This document shows positions 58,187 through 64,000 of a stretch of 64,000 nucleotides of DNA, one piece after another; the first letter of the stretch is position 1, and each line of letters starts with the position of its first letter. Source of the DNA: Polaribacter reichenbachii (GTDB lineage Bacteria > Bacteroidota > Bacteroidia > Flavobacteriales > Flavobacteriaceae); contig NZ_CP019419.1 in the NCBI RefSeq assembly GCF_001975665.1, positions 1,116,001-1,180,000 on the forward strand, read 5' to 3'. Both the position numbers and the translations under genes were made by a program. The notes beneath the pieces were generated by a model that made no database searches, was not told the origin of the DNA, and worked only from the letters and a program-made list of their open reading frames with translations.

Positions 58187-59401
58187 ATGTTTAATGTTGA
58201 TAAAATTAGAGAAGATTTTCCAATTCTAAAAAGAACGGTTCACGGAAAACCTTTGGTTTATTTTGATAATGCTGCTACCTCACAAACACCTCAAATAGTT
58301 ATTGATACCATTGTAGATTATTATAGCAATTACAATTCTAATATTCACAGAGGAGTGCATACTTTAAGCCAAGAAGCAACAGACAAATATGAAGAAGCGC
58401 GTATTAAAATTCAAAAACATTTTAATGCCAAAGAAGCATATGAAATCATTTTAACATCTGGTACTACTCATAGTATAAATATGGTTGCCTCTGGTTTTGC
58501 ATCACTTTTAAATAAGGGTGATGAAATTATTGTTTCTGCCTTAGAACATCATTCTAATATTGTGCCTTGGCAAATGTTATGCGAAAAAACTGGAGCTATT
58601 TTAAAGGTGATTCCTATGACTGATGAAGGTTCTTTAGATATGAAAACCTATCATAATTTATTGAATGATAAAACAAAATTGGTTTTCTCAAATCACGTTT
58701 CTAATGCTTTAGGAACCGTAAATCCTATAGAAGAAATTATTGCAGCTGCTCATAAAGTTGGTGCTGCTGTTTTAATTGATGGTGCTCAAGCAACACCACA
58801 TATAAAACCAGATGTACAAGCTTTAAATGTAGATTTTTACGTGGCTTCTGCTCATAAATTATGTGGGCCAACTGGTGTTGGTTTGTTATATGGTAAACAA
58901 GAATGGTTAGAAAAATTACCTCCTTATCAAGGTGGAGGAGAAATGATTGCTACTGTTTCTTTTGAAAAAACAACTTATGCTGGTTTACCTCATAAGTTTG
59001 AAGCTGGTACACCAAATATTTGTGGCGGAATTGCTTTTGGAGCTGCAATAGATTATATGAACTCTGTTGGTTTTGATGCTATTGCAAATTATGAAAATGA
59101 GCTTTTAGAATATGGAACATCAGAATTATTAAAAATTGATGGTTTAAAAATCTACGGAACATCCGCAGAAAAAACTGCTGTTATTTCTTTTAACGTAAAT
59201 GATATTCATCCTTATGATATTGGTGCAATTCTAGATAAATTAGGTATTGCTGTAAGAACAGGTCATCATTGTGCGCAACCTATTATGGATTTTTATAAAA
59301 TACCAGGAACCATAAGAGCTTCTTTCTCTTTTTACAACACAAAAGAAGAAATTGATATTCTTGTACAAGGTGTTAAAAGAGCAACAATGATGCTTTCATA
59401 A
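58187..59401 (+). CDS. sufS: Cysteine desulfurase SufS
   Basis: 404 residues from the ATG, a group II cysteine desulfurase. Takes sulfur from cysteine for the SufBCD scaffold. VYFDNAATSQTP at the N-terminus, LEHHSNIVPW, the PLP lysine in SAHKLCGPTG, and the active Cys in RTGHHCAQPIM. Separated by 17 kb from sufABCD and with its own promoter and terminator. No sufE is seen in the window. Confidence 0.96.
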   Translation: MFNVDKIREDFPILKRTVHGKPLVYFDNAATSQTPQIVIDTIVDYYSNYNSNIHRGVHTLSQEATDKYEEARIKIQKHFNAKEAYEIILTSGTTHSINMVASGFASLLNKGDEIIVSALEHHSNIVPWQMLCEKTGAILKVIPMTDEGSLDMKTYHNLLNDKTKLVFSNHVSNALGTVNPIEEIIAAAHKVGAAVLIDGAQATPHIKPDVQALNVDFYVASAHKLCGPTGVGLLYGKQEWLEKLPPYQGGGEMIATVSFEKTTYAGLPHKFEAGTPNICGGIAFGAAIDYMNSVGFDAIANYENELLEYGTSELLKIDGLKIYGTSAEKTAVISFNVNDIHPYDIGAILDKLGIAVRTGHHCAQPIMDFYKIPGTIRASFSFYNTKEEIDILVQGVKRATMMLS

Positions 59402-59421
59402 AAACAGTTTTTGTAATAAAT

Positions 59422-59456
59422 AAAAAAGGTTGAGATTTAAAATCTCAACCTTTTTT
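59422..59456. terminator. Terminator between sufS and the GDSL-like gene
   Basis: A near-perfect palindrome: AAGGTTGAGATT pairs with AATCTCAACCTT across TA, with A and T runs on either side; works in both directions for convergent genes. Confidence 0.88.
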
Positions 59457-59479
59457 ATTTTATATCTTTATTTTAAAAC

Positions 59480-61123
59480 TTACCTTAATGCAGGTGAGTA
59501 ATTTGTTGGATAATCGCCTCCAACAGCTAAACCTCCTGTTGCAGTTGTAAAATTAGAACCAAATTCAGCATCCATAGCAGCTAAAAATTTGTTAGCCATT
59601 AATGCATAACCTCTAGCTGTTAAATGTACACCATCTAAACTAATTAAACCTCCTGTTACAAGGTTTGTCGTTAATACATAATCATCAAAAGCAATACCTG
59701 TAGAAGCTTCTTCTAAAATAGCTTTAAAATCTACTAAAGCCAAGTTTGGATTTGCAGAAGCAATAGATGAAATGGTTGTATTGTAAGCATCTGTTGCTGT
59801 TTTAATTGCTGCTTGTTCTTCTGGTGTAATCACCCATTTATCTTCTAAAGGAAGCGAAATTCCTTCTGCAGAAAACTGACCTGCTAATGTTTGTGATAAA
59901 CCTTGACTCATTAAATACTGCACAGTATCTGTATTAATAGTACCTATTACAGAACTACTTGATAAAACAAGTAAATCATTTGAAGTTGCAGGTCTTGCTT
60001 GTCCATAAAACTGGCCAAATAAACTAGCAACTAAAGGAGCTGCTTCTGCAGGAAGACCAAATTGCTGAACAAATGCAGGGAAAGTTGGACTAGCCATTAA
60101 ACCTCCTGTAATTTGAGCTGATAAATCTGTTAAATCTTCATCTTTAATGATAACAGGGTTTGGTGTCTCTAAAGAAAATTGAATAATTCTATCTGTTTCA
60201 CCTAAAGCCGTAAAAACTTGATTTATTCCACCATAAACAACATTTAATGTAGGAATTTGTGCAGCAAGTGCTACAGAAGAATCAGAACTACCAGTTGCAT
60301 CTAAAGGATTATAAGGTACAGTTGTAAAATTAGCTAAACTTGTAATATATGGTAAATTTGCAACTACTCCTTTTGCACCTGTAGCTGTTAAAGCAGTAAC
60401 CATACTACCAAATACTTGTCCAAAAATTGTAGGATCTGTAATATCTGATGAGCCATAACTTGTTACATCAAAATTACCTGTTTGATCTACTCCAGCACCA
60501 CCTGCAAGTGCATAACCTAAAACATCATTACCTCCTATTTCAGACAAAGTAAAAAATGTTGGTGCTTGTGCCACTGCATCTCCTAAAACAGTTGCTGAAG
60601 CGCTAGAAGCAAAACGTGCGTAATAAGGATTTGCTAATTCTAAAGGAACTCCTTGTAAGTTTCCATAACCTGAAGCTACAAAATGAAAACTTTTTGCTCC
60701 TGGAATTCCATAATTGTTAAAACTTCCACTCAATACACTTGTTGTTTCTGTAGTTGGTGTTGCATCTAATGGTGCTGGTCCAGAACCATCAAAATAAAAT
60801 CTTGGTCCTTGTATTTGAACGCCACCATATAATAAACCACCAATATTATCATTCATTAATGGTTGATTAAAAGTAGTACCAAATTTACTCGCTAAAATGT
60901 TTGGAAAAGAGTTTTCTTGAGCAGCTTTAAACAAACCATTATCTGTAAAACCTGCAGTAAAAGATGCTCCTACAGAAACGTAAGAAGAGAAATCTAATCC
61001 GTTAGTATTTAATGCAACCTCTGCTGCAACTTCTTCTGGTATGGCATCTAAATCATTATTAACATCACAAGAAGCAATGCTTAATGATAAAACGAACAAA
61101 CCTATATATTTAAAATTTTTCAT
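59480..61123 (-). CDS. SGNH/GDSL-hydrolase-like lipoprotein
   Basis: 547 residues. Lipoprotein signal with Cys19 in SIASCDVNND. Block I is SVGASFTAGFTDNGLF, with the Asp of GDS replaced by Ala; block V is intact in DGVHLTARGYALMAN (Asp and His). A block III-like GGNDVLGYAL lies near residue 198. The length is about twice a basic SGNH hydrolase, with Ala/Gly/Ser-rich inserts. Coupled to the TonB receptor upstream (19 bases), it probably works with it at the outer membrane, perhaps releasing a lipid or ester. Confidence 0.82.
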   Translation of the reverse strand: MKNFKYIGLFVLSLSIASCDVNNDLDAIPEEVAAEVALNTNGLDFSSYVSVGASFTAGFTDNGLFKAAQENSFPNILASKFGTTFNQPLMNDNIGGLLYGGVQIQGPRFYFDGSGPAPLDATPTTETTSVLSGSFNNYGIPGAKSFHFVASGYGNLQGVPLELANPYYARFASSASATVLGDAVAQAPTFFTLSEIGGNDVLGYALAGGAGVDQTGNFDVTSYGSSDITDPTIFGQVFGSMVTALTATGAKGVVANLPYITSLANFTTVPYNPLDATGSSDSSVALAAQIPTLNVVYGGINQVFTALGETDRIIQFSLETPNPVIIKDEDLTDLSAQITGGLMASPTFPAFVQQFGLPAEAAPLVASLFGQFYGQARPATSNDLLVLSSSSVIGTINTDTVQYLMSQGLSQTLAGQFSAEGISLPLEDKWVITPEEQAAIKTATDAYNTTISSIASANPNLALVDFKAILEEASTGIAFDDYVLTTNLVTGGLISLDGVHLTARGYALMANKFLAAMDAEFGSNFTTATGGLAVGGDYPTNYSPALR

Positions 61124-61142
61124 AAAGTATCTTAATTATTTT

Positions 61143-63941
61143 TTAGTTATTAATTGTCCAAGAAATGTAGTACTGTGAGCCTATAGCTCCAACACCTGGT
61201 GCACTAAAATATTCTTGCCCTGTTAAGTTAGCACCACCTAATTTTACTACTGATTTCCATTTTGGAATACTGTAGTTTACTTGAGCATCTATAACTGTTC
61301 TGTCTTCTATTACTGTATCATGAAAAGTAGATTCCCATAAATATTCATCTTGCCATCTTAAGTTTATATTAAAACCAAAGTTTTCGAACAAATCTCTTTT
61401 ACCAAATTGTAATTTAAATTTATGTTCTGGTGTATTAAAACCTGCTTCGAAATCTGGATCTGTAGATTGATCAAAATCAAATTTAGCATAAGTATAATTT
61501 AAGCCTAAGTTAAATCCGTTTAAAACTTTAGTATTTAAACCTATGGAAGCACCATAAGAACTAATATCTGCTGTAGAGTTAGTATATGCAGAAAATACAG
61601 CTCTATCTCCATTTTGTAATGCTAATAAAGAAAGCGTATTATCACCAGCTTGACCATATAATGGAACAATAACATTTTTAGATGAAATAAAATCTTCGTA
61701 ACTGTTATAATAAGCACTTAAATCTATTGTAATATTAGACTCTCCTGTATTTACTATACCTCTATACCCTACTTCGTAAGCGGTTACTTTTTCTGGTTTT
61801 ACTAAATCTGTTTCTGCAACTTCAGGAGCTCCTGCTAAAACAGATGCTAAAGAAAATGCATTTTCATAAGCAGCTCTACCAACAATTGTAGCAGTTGTAG
61901 AACCTGTTGTTGCTTGTCCTACACCACTTAAAGTAATAGCTGGAGTAGAATAACGATCTAAATTATCTGGTGCAGAACCTACTAAATAAGCACTACCTGC
62001 ATTTAAACCAATGTATTGATCTTGTGTTGTTGGGTTTCTAAAACCTGTTTGAAAAGAAGCTCTAAAATTTTGATTTTTATTTTCACCAGCTGCATATGCT
62101 AAGGAAATTCTTGGAGAAAAATTACCATCAAAATTTTGTGCTTTGTCATAACGTAATGAAGCTGTTAATTTTAAACGATCTTCTTCCAAAAATTTCTTCT
62201 GCATTTGAGAATATACACCATATTCATCATAATCAATTGGCCCATCGTAATCTGTAAAAATACTACCCATCGAGTTTAAAGAATATCTTCTATAAGAACC
62301 ACCAACTTGCACTTCTGCCCAATCTACAACATCTTGAAAATTGTAGTTTGCATCTGTGTGGTATAATTTTGTTTGATCTTGAAACTTAGAACCCGTAACT
62401 AAATCTGGATCTGCGGTTACTTTATCGAAGGCAGCTTTAAATTCTGGAGTACCTGGTTCATACCTACCAGATTCTGCAGTTTGTCTTGCTACAGCATGTG
62501 CTTCATCAGAAGTTAAACCTCCTAAAGTACCTAATGCATAAGCTCCAACATATTCACCAAACCAAGTATTATCATCTTTCCATTCTCTGTTGATGTTAAT
62601 CGCTGCAAAACGCGTATCAAAAGAATCTCCTGCATCTTCGCTTGTTAAATAACCTCTTACAAAAAAGTTTTTACCTCTTAATTCTAATTTATGTTGTTGC
62701 ATTAAAAAATTGGTAATATTATATCTATTTAAACCTTGATAAATCGTGTTTCCAATTCCTAATTTAGAATTCCAAATAATCTCTAAACGATCATTACCAA
62801 AAGGTCTATAATTTAAAGATGCACCAACTTTAATACTCTCTGCATTATAGGTCATTAAATCTCTTTCATTATAACCAGTTCTACTAATATTTTCACTTGG
62901 CACTAATGCAGCAGCACCACTTGGTAAAATTCCTAAGCTTTCTAATGTTTGAGCCACACCATTTATGTTTGTAGAAACCTCATCTCCATAAACATTTAAA
63001 CCATCGTAATTTCTGTCAGAATTTCTATCTCCAGCAATATATTTTCCATTCGATGTATTTCTATAATCTGTAGCATACCATTCTGTACCGTCTAAAGCCG
63101 AAAAAGTAACTTTTGCTGCAAATTTTTCTGAAAATGCATGTGCCATTCTTAAACTAAAATCGGTGTAAGAATTATCACCAGCTGCTTCTTGACTAGTTAA
63201 TCCTGTTTTTAAAGAAATACTAATTCCTTGATCGTCGAAAGGACTTTTACTTGTCATAAACATAATACCATTAAAGGCATTTGCACCATAAAGTGCAGAA
63301 GATGCTCCAGGAAGTAATTCTACAGTATTTACATCTAACTCAGACATACCTAATAAATTACCTAAAGCAAAATTTAAGGCTGGTGATGAGTTATCCATAC
63401 CATCTACCAACTGCATAAAACGCGTATTTGCAAATGTTGCAAAACCACGAGTATTTACAGATTTAAAAGTTAAACTATTTGTATTAACATCTACACCTTT
63501 TAAGTTTTCTAAACCATCGTAAAAAGAGGGTGCTGATGTGTTTTTAATAGCTCTACTATCCATTCTTTCTACAGTAACAGGAGACTCCATAATTCGTTCT
63601 GGAGTTCTAGATGCAGAAACCACAATTTCATCTAAAGAAGTTTCATTTTCTACTAGACTAACTTCTACTTTTTGGTTATTTTTTGTTATTTCTACCTTCA
63701 CCATCTGGAACCCTAACATAGAAATTTCTAATGTAAACGGAGGGTTATCTGTAATATTAAGCACAAAATTACCATCAAAATCTGTAGTTGTACCTAGGGC
63801 TTTTCTATAAATTTTAATGTTTGCTCCAGGAAGTGTATCTCCTGTTTTTGCGTCTTTAACTGTCCCAGTAATAGTGGTTTGGCCCACCATTGCTAAACTA
63901 CCAAAAGCTATAAACGCAATAAGTAAAATCTTTTTTATCAT
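61143..63941 (-). CDS. TonB-dependent outer-membrane receptor
   Basis: 932 residues, complete. Signal peptide (about 1-20), carboxypeptidase-regulatory-like domain (about 22-105; GTVKDAKTGDTLPGANI), plug domain (about 115-230; PSFYDGLENLKGVDVNTNS, LPGASSALYGANAFNG) and a beta-barrel to the C-terminal SQYYISWTINN. It has no SusD partner; a GDSL-like lipoprotein follows instead. Substrate unknown; lipid or ester-linked compounds are a guess from the partner. The 63942-64000 end is AT-rich without a clear promoter box. Confidence 0.93.
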   Translation of the reverse strand: MIKKILLIAFIAFGSLAMVGQTTITGTVKDAKTGDTLPGANIKIYRKALGTTTDFDGNFVLNITDNPPFTLEISMLGFQMVKVEITKNNQKVEVSLVENETSLDEIVVSASRTPERIMESPVTVERMDSRAIKNTSAPSFYDGLENLKGVDVNTNSLTFKSVNTRGFATFANTRFMQLVDGMDNSSPALNFALGNLLGMSELDVNTVELLPGASSALYGANAFNGIMFMTSKSPFDDQGISISLKTGLTSQEAAGDNSYTDFSLRMAHAFSEKFAAKVTFSALDGTEWYATDYRNTSNGKYIAGDRNSDRNYDGLNVYGDEVSTNINGVAQTLESLGILPSGAAALVPSENISRTGYNERDLMTYNAESIKVGASLNYRPFGNDRLEIIWNSKLGIGNTIYQGLNRYNITNFLMQQHKLELRGKNFFVRGYLTSEDAGDSFDTRFAAININREWKDDNTWFGEYVGAYALGTLGGLTSDEAHAVARQTAESGRYEPGTPEFKAAFDKVTADPDLVTGSKFQDQTKLYHTDANYNFQDVVDWAEVQVGGSYRRYSLNSMGSIFTDYDGPIDYDEYGVYSQMQKKFLEEDRLKLTASLRYDKAQNFDGNFSPRISLAYAAGENKNQNFRASFQTGFRNPTTQDQYIGLNAGSAYLVGSAPDNLDRYSTPAITLSGVGQATTGSTTATIVGRAAYENAFSLASVLAGAPEVAETDLVKPEKVTAYEVGYRGIVNTGESNITIDLSAYYNSYEDFISSKNVIVPLYGQAGDNTLSLLALQNGDRAVFSAYTNSTADISSYGASIGLNTKVLNGFNLGLNYTYAKFDFDQSTDPDFEAGFNTPEHKFKLQFGKRDLFENFGFNINLRWQDEYLWESTFHDTVIEDRTVIDAQVNYSIPKWKSVVKLGGANLTGQEYFSAPGVGAIGSQYYISWTINN

Positions 63942-64000
63942 AATTTGAATTAATTTGTTAACTAAGATGCAAAATACGATTTTTTTTGAATTTCTGAATA

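Overview
The window comes from a low-GC member of the Bacteroidetes, almost certainly family Flavobacteriaceae (marine Polaribacter/Tenacibaculum-like; genus not proven). Support: a type IX secretion C-terminal sorting domain, DUF4270/DUF4271/DUF4296 proteins, a carboxypeptidase-regulatory-domain TonB receptor paired with a lipolytic lipoprotein, no Shine-Dalgarno sites, TAnnTTTG -7 promoter boxes, a sufA-B-C-D operon and flavobacterial dispersed intergenic repeats.

1-12 kb: a secreted BspA-like/leucine-rich-repeat protein, a LytTR regulator with two tandem LytS-type kinases, a DUF3109 protein, a MarC protein, a short flavoprotein and a TonB-like protein. 12.3-19 kb: a gene-poor stretch with paralogous C-rich-loop hairpins that look like small RNAs, then two receiver-only response regulators, a NarL regulator and a giant seven-PAS histidine kinase. 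19-36 kb: mostly housekeeping (glmS, panC, panD, radA, hemD, dihydroorotase, tyrS), with a glycogen-synthase-like gene, kdgK-like sugar kinase and glycosyltransferase. 36-41 kb: sufA, a frameshifted four-helix-bundle gene, sufB, sufC, sufD; the partner sufS is separate at 58 kb. The window ends with a serine hydrolase, sufS, a GDSL-like lipoprotein and a complete TonB receptor.

42.4-56 kb is the most interesting part: a composite RNA-repair island. One tightly overlapping minus-strand operon encodes the RNA ligase RtcB, two different Pol-beta-type nucleotidyltransferases, a SWIM zinc-finger protein and a DUF6493 protein. Divergent from it is a WYL-domain regulator. Next, again on the minus strand, come a PcfJ-like protein, the ribosome-rescue factor PrfH, a TPR protein, a tRNA cluster and an SPFH/Band-7 protein. 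A 43-bp sequence, 35/43 identical between copies, precedes both rtcB and the tRNA cluster, suggesting co-regulation.

The tRNA cluster has one normal class II tRNA-Tyr(GUA), followed by two tRNA-like units whose halves are in reversed order: T-arm plus 3' acceptor strand first, then a short linker, then 5' acceptor strand, D-arm and anticodon stem. This is the layout of a circularly permuted tRNA. The second unit has a perfect 7-bp acceptor stem, a tRNA-Leu-like body and a UGG (proline) anticodon. Its location beside an RtcB ligase makes a cut-and-ligate or damage-decoy role attractive. Degenerate tRNA fragments remain the main alternative.
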